From the NCBI RefSeq assembly GCF_964204865.1, contig NC_135258.1:4145001-4209000 (forward strand): 64,000 bases of DNA. The letters are read 5' to 3'. The translations under genes and the position numbers were made by a program. This document shows positions 12,701 through 23,994 of this stretch, one piece after another. A model generated the notes under the pieces. That model saw nothing but the letters and a program-made list of their open reading frames with translations, did no database searches and was not told where the DNA came from. The stretch's first letter is position 1; each line of letters starts with the position of its first letter. This DNA is from Styela clava. Its lineage: Eukaryota; Chordata; Ascidiacea; Stolidobranchia; Styelidae.

Positions 12701-13924
12701 AATTTGAATTTCGTAAAATTTAATTCATGAATTTGCGTATTACCGTAATTGTTCGTGCACCATCAAAAACAAATCTGTGAAAAAGTGTATTATGTCATTT
12801 CGTCTACCGACAGTTAATTAGTTGAGTTTGAGCTCATCTTCATAATTGAGTATTGGTTCCAACGTCCCTGCACATACACCGCAATTATTTGATTCGCTCA
12901 TTCAATTTATTTGAAAACCCAATACGGATACTACATTTTTAACATAAAACAATGAGTGCATGGCTTCAATTTTCAAAATATAGTGACATTGCAAACTAAA
13001 GGTATTAGTGCTTGGCATTCGTATTTCTTCAATTTTTTCTAAATATTATGACATATTGTGCCAAACTAAAAGTGTTTCGAACTTTATACTTACCGTGATC
13101 TTGCTTAAAAATGTCATTTGACCACAAGGTTTATTATAAATTGTTTTTTAATTCAAATTAATTTTTTAAATGTGACATTTCCAGATCGCGTACAACTCAC
13201 TGATGACATCTTGTGGTATAAAGACAATGTGGTTCATAAAGAATTGGGTTTCACAGTTTACGAAGGTCAGCGGAAACTTCCAAATTCAGTTACAGAACCT
13301 TTAGCAATATGGGTGTATTCTTCGTGGACTGAAGTCCATCTTCACAAACTAGAAGCTCTTCAGCAAGTTCCACCTCATCCAAACGTAATCTCTATTATTG
13401 CTAGTGGTCGTTTGAGAGAAACAAGTGGATTTTTTGTTGCTACTGAAAGATGCCAGTTCCAAACTCTCGATGATTATTATGAAGAGAGAAAGAAAAACAA
13501 AATTTCTTTTGATCCTAGACTTGCTCTCGTACATGCAAAACAGTTAGTTAGTGGTCTGCAACATCTGCATAAACATAATATTTCTCATGTAATGTTTGAA
13601 TCCAACATTTTGTTTTCACTTGATATGCAAAATGTAAAAATTTGTTTTAATAAATATTTTTCATTTTTTCTCATATATAATCCCAGCTTTCAAAAAGATA
13701 TTATTTTTTTGGGGAACACCTTATATAAATTGTGGTCTAATAAACTGATTGACCAAGGGCTAATCCTAGATTCTACAGTAGCTATGGATCCAAGTGCTTT
13801 ACTGATTCCTAACCCTCACTTGGCCTGTGATTTGATCACAAAAATGACACACAATGATGAAGACCAACGACCAACAATTCAGCAGGTTGTTGATCATGAA
13901 TTCTGGAAAAGTATTAACATTTAA
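9799..13924 (+). CDS. Tandem kinase-pseudokinase protein, copy 2 (intact)
   Basis: This is the only plus-strand copy. Exons are 9799-9838, 10407-11243, 11556-11691, 12475-12584 and 13185-13924; phases 1,1,2,1 give 620 aa. The start MEENEEPAAEDGE is acidic. The kinase spans about residues 20-291: K54 in AIK, E64/E65 in helix C, HKD 147-149, N154, DFG 168-170, PPE near 195-197. The glycine loop is reduced (NHGDVYE). The linker is residues 293-374. The pseudokinase is about 375-620, with AIWVY in place of the lysine motif, HVMFESN in place of the HRD loop, and no DFG. Exon 4 ends at GTAAGA; a downstream GT at 12594 is also in frame, but the homologous site in copy 3 is out of frame, so GTAAGA is preferred. 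An AATAAA lies 40 nt past the stop. A SINE sits in intron 1. Confidence 0.87.
9888..10172 (-). repeat. tRNA-derived SINE in intron 1 of copy 2
   Basis: It is antisense to the kinase gene. Read on the minus strand it begins near GGCTCGACGGTGTAGTGCAT, passes CCAAGCGTTAGGAATACGCT and a GGATTCGAATTCC B-box region, and ends with the CTCTCG/ATATGG-type 3' half of the family. Its head is also present at 37337-37410 in intron 1 of copy 4, so the insertion predates the duplication of those two genes. Confidence 0.75.
11797..11975 (-). repeat. SINE 3'-half fragment in intron 3 of copy 2
   Basis: This is the inverted counterpart of the fragment at 2285-2463: GGGAGAGGTAAATCG, CACTGCCTCTCGTTCAG, CATGTCGGGTATGGGATT and GACCGACCGGTGG are in order. 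It is the same ancestral insertion, carried along with the gene. Confidence 0.7.
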
Positions 13925-13963
13925 TTTTTTTCAGTTGTTTGTACACAACATTCTAATATATTA

Positions 13964-13969
13964 AATAAA
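13964..13969 (+). promoter_or_regulatory. Polyadenylation signal of copy 2
   Basis: A canonical AATAAA lies 40 nt after the TAA stop at 13922-13924. No competing canonical hexamer lies closer, and spacing suits a short 3' UTR. Confidence 0.55.
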
Positions 13970-14896
13970 TTATGGTTGTCTATGCCAACCGTCTACAATT
14001 TACACTGCTTGGGCTGCGAAATAAATATAGATAATCTTGATTGTCAAATTTGTCAGCATTTCTGTCGGTGGTCCATATAATCAACTTCAGTCATGTAGCT
14101 GGCCTACAAAAAAAATAATTTCATATACACAGCGCCGCGGGAAAGGCAGGATAAGATGATGGGCTGTAGCATACAGCTATACCGGCACTGGGCAAAACGG
14201 CAAAAAAAGCTTGATGGGAAAATATCTGAGTATCGATTGGGGCCACACTAAATGGCGTGGCGTGTCAGGTTGTAGCTCGCGGGCCACCTGTTGCACACCA
14301 CTGTTTTAAACATTTGTAAAAAGTTTTTTTTAATCCTTTCAATAAGTACACAATACCTAATTTATAGAATTTCGATGATTTATTTTTACACTGTCTAACT
14401 TTTGAACCTTTTTCCCGGGCATCATTTTTTTTATACTCAATCTAAAATTTAGATTCATTCATGCTTCATCAAATTGTCGTGATTTTAGAATTTTTACATT
14501 CAAATCTGTGTAAATATTTTCATATCTTTTTAATTCAGTAACCAAACTTTATATAATTATGTGATACTTATGGAAGCTTTTGCCAATTTTGTGTGCAAAA
14601 TTTATTTTTTTAAATCTCACATCAGCTGTCCCAATGTGACTAACTAAAGATGTTAACACTGACTTTCCGGTTCCGATATTTTATGGCAAGCAGCTGTTTT
14701 ATAGCTTGATCACATAATTCGAATCTTTATTTGTTATTGGACAGGAATCTGATATTTTTCTGAGAGAAGGAAGAAAGCTGATAATTTATCATAATTGTTT
14801 GGCGAACCAAGGTCAATCAGTCCAAATCAGGTTCCATGTTTGAGCCTCAGTAATCATGAGGTTATTCTGACAATTCACCTCCCACTGATTTCGGAA

Positions 14897-15107
14897 CTCC
14901 CGTAATATGTGAACCAAGATGGCGGACACCGGAGCGTAGTACGTGTGCCAGGGCAGGGTTAGGCCATAATGTCATTCCAATTTTGCTTATTTTAATTCTA
15001 TTACGAGTTCGGGAACTAGCCAAGTGAATCCCGTAGTATTTTACCTGAAATTATGGCCTAATTTCAACCTGGTGCGCATACTACGTTCTGGTGTCCGCCT
15101 TCGGGAG
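14897..15107. mobile_element. Palindromic MITE, near-complete copy
   Basis: The left arm runs CTCCCGTAATATGTGAACC, AAGATGGCGGACACCGGAGC, GTAGTACGTG. The right arm is its approximate reverse complement: GCATACTACGTTCTGGTGTC, CGCC, CGGGAG. The middle holds TTCTATTACGAGTTCGGG. Further copies lie at 15235-15448, 26785-27000, 47395-47590 and 61069-61227, with fragments near 6600, 8745, 27190 and 38280-38400. No coding capacity is visible. Confidence 0.7.
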
Positions 15108-15234
15108 CAGCCTGATTTCTGGTGCAACAAAGTGCAGTGCCAGGGTGGAAACAATGAATTGTTTTGAACTCATTTAATCTAAATAAACGTTTCCGTGTGT
15201 ATCCCTGATATATAAATATTTTAATAATACCATT

Positions 15235-15448
15235 ATTAGGTATACCCGTAATATGTGTACCAGGGCAGGGTAAGGCAAAAATTTTATTCCAATTTTCCTT
15301 GTTTTAGTTCTATTACGAGTTAGGGGAGTTTCTGTGGTAGCCAAGTGAATATACCCCCTGTCCATGAGTTTCAGTCTCTTCACACAACTTGCTGTAAAAT
15401 AGGCAAACAAAATTGGTTACCTCCACATTGGTACACACACTTCTGGAG
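15235..15448. mobile_element. Palindromic MITE, variant copy
   Basis: It starts ACCCGTAATATGTGTACCAG and ends GGTACACACACTTCTGGAG, which are mutual inverted repeats. The core TTCTATTACGAGTTAGGGG and TAAAATAGGCAAACAAAATT is shared with the copy at 26785-27000 rather than with 14897-15107, so this is a second subfamily. Confidence 0.6.
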
Positions 15449-15534
15449 CTATTATTGTCGTATAAGTTCTCGAATCCGTTGTTTAAAATAGAACACTTAT
15501 TACGATTGTAATAAGTAATAACTCTCAGTCAATT

Positions 15535-16403
15535 CTAAACTTTCTGTCGACCCATTATTATTGTCTGTCTTTGCAAATCATTATTATGACAATACTGATC
15601 ATTCTGAAGTTTATTATTGTCTTGAAAAATCTCGACATATTGATTATCTTTCACAATACAAAGCCAACCATTCGAAATTGGAAAAAAGGGATTAGTGCCG
15701 TTGAGAAACAAAATAATTCGATTTTTTTCAGAATCCGGCTCAGTTTCAACCACTGATTAAATAAACCCCTGGTTAGGGTATATTGAGAACTGACTTCATA
15801 ACAAAATCGAAATTGCAAAGGGACTTTATGGACCCCTGTATATAAACACGAATGTTATATAAAAGTGTTTCTAAGAATGAAAAAGAAATAGAAAAAGATA
15901 CTGAATAAAATATCGAGCCCGAAGGATTCAAGGAAAAACCGGTATAATAATGGCTGTTGAAATAAAAAATGGAATGTGTGTGTACTTTTGGTCCCAGAGT
16001 AATACTTTATTCCCATACGTCGACTCCGATCGGCAAAGACTATAACTCTATCTGAATAACAGTAACAGTCAAACGGTGTTCAATGAAAAAATAAAACTTC
16101 CGCCTGAATTTCTCTTGGTAGGAACTTGTCTCTGAACACTGACTAATTTTCATCACACTCACTACAGCGGTCTATGATATATAAGTTACCATAGTTTGAA
16201 CAGATCGGAACATTTTTTTGTTTAGTTCGGTCTCCTTTACTTCTGAATGTAGCTCCGAGCAATTTCTCATAAAAAAAAAAAAAATATTGCTGTGGAATGT
16301 ACTTACCAATGATACCTCGCAGATAATGCCCTCGTTTAATTAAAATCTCATTTTCTTCCATTTTTAGGGTTGCAGTTTGCAGAGAAAACTTTGACATTTT
16401 CAT
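15535..16403 (-). CDS. Possible two-exon small gene, unknown function
   Basis: Exon 1 is 16403-16307 (97 nt), beginning MKMSKFSLQTATLKMEENE and ending at a strong donor ATTG|GTAAGT. Exon 2 is 15752-15535, behind a TTTAATCAG acceptor. Phase 1 matches phase 1, giving 104 aa with a stop in exon 2. The product holds alternating hydrophobic stretches (NRIILFLNG, NGWLCIVKDNQYVEIF) that could be beta strands, followed by a polar Q/N-rich tail. I recognise no family. A TGACGTCAT element lies near 16491-16499, about 90 bp upstream of the ATG, and that upstream stretch is repeated at 17.7 and 32.8 kb without the coding exon. The splice match could be chance. Confidence 0.35.
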
Positions 16404-16423
16404 TTTTACTTTTCATTACAAAT

Positions 16424-17828
16424 TAGCAAAATAAAAGTAAATTTAAAATGCAGAATTTCACCTATTTAGCCATTTTTGTAAATTTACTATGACGTCATAG
16501 AGAAGCTTTAGCGTTTGTTGTTGTAAATTGATTTTACATTAATTTGAAGACTTTGATAACGAAGGACAAGCTCCTGTGAGTACTGGTTTAATTTTATATT
16601 TTTTTTACGTGAAAGACGTTCTCGTTGGGCAACGTGAACTAGCGCTTAAAGCTAATTTTTTTACTATGGCTATGAATTTACTATGGCGGTGATAAATACC
16701 AATTCGGACCGGAAAGATACCGAGTTATCGGAAAGAAAGTTCTAAACGACCATTAGAACTAAAATTGAATAAATATTTTTTTATAGTATCACTAGGAGCC
16801 GAGGAGGTTATTAATCTTTATTCCTCTTACACACACAGAACAACCCGCGCAATTCGTTTTGCGTCGCAATAGCTCCGACTTGGATTGTGGAAAAATGTTA
16901 AAATATTAAGTTATACAATTTTAGGTGCGCGTAGATTGCTTAATTCCTTGTTATAGCCACTTCACGTAACAACTAGTCTGGATAGGATTTGCATGTTTAT
17001 CCCGGGGAGAGAAAGCCGATGAGACGGCCTGTCGGGTATGGGATTATTTAACCAGTTATTTGTTTTCGGAAACATGGAGTAATCGATAAAGACTCCCCCC
17101 ACCACCCGATTTTAGGCATCGATCAGCTCTCAGTCATACCTATGGTCTACATTGGTAGCGGTATTATATTCTTCCATATTGGAAAAAATATTTATCCCGG
17201 ACAAAAAAAAAATTAACGCTCGCCCTGGAGGCATCTCTGGTCTAAACAACTTTTGTTCACTTTGGCTAATCCAACACGAGCCCGCCTAATGGAGCGGCAT
17301 TTTTTATAGCGATACAATGCGCATTTCGCTTGATCAGGGCTTGCACAATCGGCCACTGCTAGGTAACACAGTTTAGAACAGTGGTTCTCATCCCTTTTTC
17401 ATCCGTGGCTCACTACCGTTGCGTAAATAATTCTGTGGCTCATAAAACCTTTTTATGTAACGAAAAAACTAAATAAAAAAAATTTCGTAAAAATAGACAA
17501 TTCTACTTTATTAATGAAATAGGAAATACCACTCAGTTGCAAAAACACCATCATCATTAATTGCTACTACGATCAAAGTTTAACTAAGTTATCAAATACT
17601 CAGCCAATTTTATTAGGCATGTGGCTCACCCAAGAAGGTGCTGTCGCGACAAAATATAAAACCAATACTCACGAAAACTTTCCTTTCGTCATCAAAGTCT
17701 TTGAATGGTTGTAAAATAAATTTACAAAAACAAACGCTAAAACATCTCTATGCCGTCATAGTAAATTTACAAAAAAAGACCAAATAGGTGAAATTCTTGA
17801 TTTTAAAATTACTTTTATTTTGCAAATT
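16424..17828. repeat. Foldback: two inverted arms of about 170 bp
   Basis: The left arm (about 16424-16600) and right arm (about 17668-17828) are inverted copies. GCAAAATAAAAGTAA, ACCTATTT, GTAAATTTACTATGACGTCA and CAAAGTCTT-type segments appear mirrored in the right arm. A third copy of the arm lies at about 32770-32945. The interior holds an inverted remnant of the EF-1alpha-associated block (about 16680-16900, reverse complement of 31590-31700), a SINE remnant, and the left half of the hAT at 17379. Confidence 0.65.
16981..17085 (-). repeat. SINE 3'-end remnant
   Basis: Read backwards it gives the SINE tail: GGATAGGATTT, TTATCCCGGGGAGAG, GCCGATGAGACGG, then TCGGGTATGGGATT. Shorter relatives sit at 32236 and 62915 in the duplicated blocks. 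Confidence 0.55.
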
Positions 17829-18168
17829 TTTTATTAAACTTCGACACTAAGTAGATTTTCTGTCATCTATTTCAAAAAGCGAGTATTCATTAATCGTTAT
17901 CAGGAAATATATATAGTACACATACAATATAATATATTTCATAGATGTAACTTTTCAATTGCATTTTCATGATTCTGCAAATATAGTTTTCTGCACTGAC
18001 AAAAATTAAGAGCTAAAAACGATAGAGACCACGAACTCTTATTTACAGATGAAACGCATAATGTTTCCGGATAAGGGATTTAATAAAACTTCATTTGTAA
18101 TGAGTGTGCCGCGACTTTTTCATCTCGTTGTTAGTGTGCCGCAAGCTGAAAAAGTTTGGGAACACCTG
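17379..18168. mobile_element. hAT-type non-autonomous element
   Basis: The left terminus CAGTGGTTCTCATCCCTTTT and the right terminus AAAGTTTGGGAACACCTG are imperfect inverted repeats typical of hAT ends. Flanks GTTTAGAA and GTTCAAAC match at only 5 of 8 positions, so the target duplication has decayed or an end is misplaced. Relatives begin at 32517 and 63214. No transposase is seen in its 790 bp. Confidence 0.6.
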
Positions 18169-18772
18169 GTTCAAACAGTAATAGCGGGACTTAACGGTCG
18201 AATCCTGGTCGGAGTTGTGGTATTTGAGGGCCTCGTCAAATTGCAGTCGTGTAAGTTCAATTCTAACAATCTGATAATAATTGCTATTTTTTCTCAGCTA
18301 TGTCCACCACCCTTAAAAAGGTGAAGGAAAATGGGTAACCGCCGGTGGGCAAAATCATGAAATGTGATGTGAAATTTTTGTCTACACGCTGCAGCTTAAA
18401 TTAACTTTCTACGAACAGGGGTTAAGGTTATACAAGCCACCAAAGTACGATTCTCGGAAGACGAATCTGCTATCGAACGACCAGTGCGCGACCACCGATT
18501 TCAAGCCTCCAATAGTGGTCGATCTGGTGGCCATAAGTTTGTTGGGAAGACCACCGGTACAAGGGGTGGTTTGGATGATTAGGTAAATATTTAATAAAAT
18601 GAGCTAAGTAGTCTAAACAAAAAAGGCTAAACCCATCGTTCTGATCAAAAAATGTTTTTTTTTTAAACTTTCATACAACTGATTTTTACTAGTTGGAAAA
18701 AAAAAAACTTGACTTAGGCTGTAGAAATAAAAAAAAAACATGCACAAGACAAATAAATAATAAAAAGAAAAA
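18169..18772. other. Shared 3' flank of the kinase genes
   Basis: The stretch 18330-18770 recurs at 33145-33590, and its last part also at 39220-39304 joined to 41296-41450. It ends directly at the stop side of pseudokinase exons in copies 3, 4 and 5. The GAGCTAAGTAGTCTAAACAA segment near 18600 is the unoccupied form of the site that holds a hAT element in the copy 5 flank. No gene is seen. Confidence 0.6.
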
Positions 18773-21700
18773 CTAAATGTTGATACTTTTCCAGAATTCA
18801 TGATCAACTACATGCTGAATTGTTAGTCGTTGGTCTTCATCATCGTGCATCATTCTTGTGATCAAATCAAAGGCCAAGTCAGGGTTAGGAATCAGTAAAG
18901 CACTTGGATCCATAGGTACTGTAAAATCTAAGATTTGCCCACGGTCAATCAGTTTATTAGACCACAATTTAAACAAGGTTTGACCCAAGAATAAAATATC
19001 ATTTTTAAAGCTGGAATTATATATGAAAGAAAATGAAAAATAATTCTGAAAACAAATTTTCACATTTTGCATGTCAAGTGAAAACAGAATATCGGTTTCT
19101 AATATTCCATGAGTAGTATTATGTTTATGCAGATGTTGTAGACCACTAACTAACTGTTTTGCATGTACAAGAGCAAGTCTAGGATCAAAAGAAATTTTTT
19201 CTTTCTCTCTTCATAATAATCATCGAGAGTTTGCAACTGGCATCTTTCAGTAGCAACAAAAAGTCCACTTGTTCCCCTCAAACGACCACTAGCAATAACA
19301 GAGATTAGGTTTGGATGAGGTGGAAGTTGCTGATAAGCTTCCAGTTTGTGAAAAAAGCCTTCAGTCAACGAAGAAAACACCCATATTGCTAAAGGTTCTG
19401 TCACTGAATTTGAGAGTTTCCGTTGACCTTCGTAAACTGTAAAATTTAGACCCCCATTAACCACATTGGTTTTATACCACAAGATGCCATCAGTGAGTTG
19501 TATGCAATCTGGAAATGTCACATTTTAAAAATTAATTTGAATTATAATAAACCTTGTGGGTCAAATGACAATTTTGAGCAAGATCACGGTAAGTATAAAG
19601 TTCAAAACACTTTTAGTTTGGCACAATATGTCATAAAATTTAGAAAAAATAGAAGAAATACGAATGCCAAGCACTAATACCTTTAGTTTGCAATGCCACT
19701 ATATTTTGAAAATTAAAGCCATGCACTCATTGTTTTATGTTAAAAATGTAGTATCCGTATTAGGTATTTAAACAAATCGAAAGAGCAAATCAAATAATTG
19801 CGGTATATGTGCATGCACTTTGAAACCAATACTTAATTATGAGGATGAGCTCAAACCCAATTAATTAACTGTCGGTAGACCAAATGACATAATACACTTT
19901 TTCACAGATTTGTTTTTGGTGGTGCACGAACATTTACGGTAATACGCAAATTCATGAATTAAACTTTACTGAATTCAAATTTATTCAAATTATACAATGT
20001 AACTCTTAACCGATAGAGTTTTTTGAGTTAAATTCAAATTTAAAAAAAAAATTGGTATGTTTCAATACAAGGAATGTTGAAGTCAACTTTCTTACTCTTT
20101 GAGGTCAAAGCTGCCTTTCTATTCCTTTCTTTGGCTTCAAGGTATTTTGCAAAGTGGAAATTATTAACAAGCATTGATAATGATGTTGCAACTTGTGAAG
20201 AATGACTGAAATTAGATTGATTAGTTTTTGTAGGAAAAGTTATTTGATTGTTACGAATAAGTTTTATTACCTATTACTATGGTCCATCCTTGCATGATAA
20301 CAGCCATGTTAGATACACCAATGAGAATATATATTCATAACAACATGCTTAATCAAGGATAAGTGTGACCAGGATTCTCATTTTAAATTTATGTTTATTT
20401 TAGATTTGGTATTGCCTCATTCGAAAAATACTTCTGCAGTGGGAACTATTCTTGGTAAATCTAAAATATATTGTTCACGAAAAATATTTGTGAGACAGCC
20501 ACAATTTGTAAAACAATTACAAAACATGGCTGGCTCAATAGACGAGGGTTCTATTTGCTACCGCGAAAACAAAATATGGGTCGATTTCCTACGACCTATA
20601 TATACCCTTGTTTGATAATTCGCAAGCTAGAAAACCAAGTTTATTGGAATGTGTAAATAGGAACATTCGAGTACAACGAACAAATTGCTGACTTCTCAAT
20701 GCTGTATAGGGGTCATGTAACATGTTACCACCGGTCGGTCATGGCTTCCTCCACTATAAAGCCCATGCATCTGAAACAAATAAATGGTTAACTAATCCCA
20801 TACCCCACATGGACTGCTGACTGAACGAGAGGCAGTGGTATGCCATATGATTAAGCCGTTTATCGACTTACCTCTCCCCCGTGATAAAAATTATAACTTA
20901 TCCTTTTTCAAAAGCAAGTTGGGAACATTTATGAGGGAAGACTGCAAATGAGTAATAATCAAATAATACAGCAAAATAAATACACAAACCTTTTAGTTTT
21001 CTTTTTTGTTGGCAAATCTGATTTGAAAGTTCCATTTTTAAAATGTGGAAGCAAAAATTCGTCATGGATGCTTGTTTGAGACCTGCCAGGTGCAAATTCT
21101 TCTTGTAGATCTCGGAATAGTAAACCTTAACACAAAGTTTTCTTTGATGAGTGTTTAATTTCCGTTAGCAATAGGGAAATATCTCTAAAACCCCTTACTA
21201 TAAGAAAACGTTTCCAAACACAGGAAAAAAAAATATAACTAAAAGGTTGGGAACCACAGCTATAAGTTAAAATAAAATGAAAAAACAAATATAGCAAACT
21301 TCACGACGCGCAGATTAGAAATAGCAGTTAAATTACAATGTATATGTCAATGGCCCGATCCCCAGCACATCTAGTTGACCATCAAAATACCCATGTATTT
21401 ACATTTCAATCAATTCTTTTTACCTTTTACATTCGGTGGAGCCATGTATTTATGAGAGAGAACCTCGTTTATCATTGGACGTTTACGAGGAACAAACTGC
21501 AGCATCCATTCCAGTAAATCTTTTGCAACTTCTGCTTCTGGAACCAAAAGTCCATCTAGGTCCAGGTTTTTATGGATTTTCATGAAATGATTCCATAGAT
21601 CCCTTTCGTCACCAAAGGGATGTTTACCGTCACTCCATATATAGTAAACAATGACAGCCAGTGAATATATGTCTGTTTTTTGAGAAGTTGGAAATCCAGG

Positions 21701-22833
21701 CACAAATGATTCAGGGGGTCTGTAACCGTCAGTACCGAGACCTTTTCGGGTGTAAACTGTTTGTGTCTTTGACTCGATGACTTCACTTATGCCAAAATCA
21801 CCAATTTTGACAACTTTTTGATCCAGGGATAAAAATACATTGTCGGCCTTAAGATCTTTGTGCACCACAAGTTTATCATGGATGTATAAAATTCCAGCAA
21901 ATAACTGTTTTGCAAAATTAAGTGCAAGTTCAGGATCGAATGGGATATCGGCTTTCTTTCGATTTTCCACAAAACCTCTCAAGTTGTCTTGGTTACATTT
22001 GTCCATTGCAATGTACATATATTTCATTGGACCTTGTTGGTATTCATCTGAATGAATCACAGAGACTACATGAGTGTGAGGGTTCAGTCGGTAAAGAATT
22101 TTTGCCTCTTCCACACTTTGTTTGTTGTATTGAACAAATTTTATCGCAATCGGACGAGTTCCATAAGTTGTACTCGATATTTCTCCTTCATATACATCAC
22201 CATGGTTCGAAATTTTTTTATCTCGAAACAGCAAAATAGAATCGGAGAGTTGAATCGAATCTAGAAAGCAACAAAAAAACATCCAAGGAAACAAGCAATA
22301 TTTGATAAGATTTACAGACTTTTTGGCCCGAAGACGTTTTGACCAGGATGTGTCATCAGAGAGTTTGTGTTATGAATTGAAAATATTAATATACAAATAC
22401 AACCTGACTGAAAACATACTCATAATTTGAAATATCTTACGCCAACTGGTAGTCCGAAATATCTCGGAGCCAGTATAGCTTTGATATAGGATATATTGTA
22501 TATACAGCTTTGTTCGTTTGATTGACCAAGACAGATCTTGATTGCTAGTTTCATATTTATTCCAAAATCATGAAGTAGATACTTGGATAAAAGATAATGA
22601 ATCTCAAGGTATCGCTTAATTCAAAATGTTTGAAACCTGATAAGATTACTGTTCAACAGATCAAACATTCTATTCATGCTCATTGCTTATCCCATTTATG
22701 TTATATTTCAGACTAAAGCAGATAATCAGTCACCTGTACTCCTTAAGCTGCTTTCCGTACATCTGATCTTATCTGGTGGTTCATCGCCGCTTTCCTCGAT
22801 TCCATGCTTTGTTGCTTCACCAAGGCTTTCCAT
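18773..22833 (-). pseudogene. Tandem kinase-pseudokinase, copy 3: frameshift in the pseudokinase
   Basis: Exons: 22833-22734, 22260-21424, 21125-20990, 20205-20096, 19508-18773. Exon 1 is a different type from copies 1, 2, 4 and 5: 33 codons starting MESLGEATKHGIEESGDEPP, donor ACAG|GTGACT. The kinase exon is open and carries AIK, HKDLKADN, DFG and GTDGYRPPE; its loop reads KADN where the other copies read KPDN. Exon 5 is 736 nt instead of 740: a GTTT is missing near 19197, so the frame shifts after YEERKKK and ends a few residues after LLLYMQNS. The frame downstream would otherwise be intact to KSINI. If transcribed, it would give a kinase, linker and truncated second lobe. This could be a young pseudogene or a functional short form. 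Confidence 0.8.
20702..20887 (+). repeat. SINE 3'-half fragment in intron 3 of copy 3
   Basis: Same segments in the same order as 2285-2463 (CCGGTCGGTCATGG, AATCCCATACCCCACATGG, ACGAGAGGCAGTGG, CTCTCCCCCG). It is antisense to the gene and an inherited insertion. Confidence 0.7.
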
Positions 22834-22984
22834 GAACCCAATTGGATCCGCCCACCCGCAGTTCACACCATGTGGCTTTTTTGCCGCACAAGTTATAAAA
22901 TTTAATATTTTAAACACAACGAGTCTGTGTGTTTCTTCAATTTCTTTATTTAATCTATATATATTCATAGGGATAGAAACATTC

Positions 22985-23330
22985 CGCGGCGGTGTGGCTC
23001 AACGGGCTAAGCGTTAGGAATACGCTCGCCACCGCACCTCTAACTACTCTGCGTGGGTTCGCAGGTTCGAATCCCATGCAGGGATGGTTATGTGCGAGAG
23101 GATTGCTGGACTCCTCGCCGTCGTTGGGTGGTTCACGTAACCGCTGGTCGGTTACGGCTTCCTCCACCACCAAGTCCATGCTTCCGAAAAACAAACAATA
23201 CAGTAAAACTAATCCCATACCCGACTTGGAATGGTAACCGGACGAGAGGCCGTGGTTCGCCATATGGATAATCCGTCTTATCGGCTTTCCTCTCCCCCGG
23301 GATAAATATGTAAATTCTATCCTATCCTAT
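22985..23330 (+). repeat. Full-length tRNA-derived SINE
   Basis: The Pol III A box TGGCTCAACGGG (22995-23006) and B box GGTTCGAATCC (23064-23074) are correctly spaced, and the tRNA-like head is followed by a family-specific body and a short TATCCTATCCTAT tail. It is the most complete copy in the window and the reference for the fragments in kinase introns. It lies about 150 bp upstream of exon 1 of copy 3. Confidence 0.88.
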
Positions 23331-23986
23331 ATCATCGTTCCGTCATGATTTGAGCGGTAAAGTTAAATTACCAATAAACATTTTTATTTTATGTTAACAT
23401 GAGAAAGTGAAAAATAAATTTAAACAGAAAAATACAAATCCAATATCAATATTTCAAAAAGCGATCAATGTTTGTAGTTAGAATCCCCCTATTTGTTTAT
23501 ATATACCATTTATTTATTCATACATACGAGGCTCATGATGGCCAAAACCTAGGCCCACGACCCAGAGATGGTAAAGACAAAAATCCTATTTGGTGTTGTT
23601 TCGTCATAAAAATACCCAGAAAATCTTGTCATTTTGTTACATCACTAATGCCACTGAATTTACTAGTGTTATGTCTATCGAAGTTGAATGATGTGCTTGG
23701 CTAGTCTAAATCGTTAAATGGCTTTCTTTATTTTCGGCCGTGATAATATGCTAACAAAATAGGCATCATAGAAAACTAATAATCGAATGAGGAATCTTAG
23801 CCCATGTTGGCTATGCCTGAAAACTAAATATCAATGTTATGGCCTAACAATATAATTCCTGCCGTGTAAAATCTTACATTAAATGCAGATATAGTAAGAT
23901 ATGTAGTATAGTAGTATAAGTAAAAGGGTTTGTTTTGTATTGCACTGCTTACCTATTTTTGGCCCTCGAACAATACAAAATTAATA
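23331..23986. other. Intergenic, nothing recognised
   Basis: AT-rich sequence with short open frames only. I see no repeat match to the rest of the window, no RNA gene and no convincing exon. Confidence 0.5.
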
Positions 23987-23994
23987 GTGTAGAC

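Noticed and set aside
22676..23271. Overlapping plus and minus frames around 22.7-23.3 kb
   Set aside because: They fall on the full-length SINE and on the antisense of exon 1 of copy 3; no independent gene is needed.
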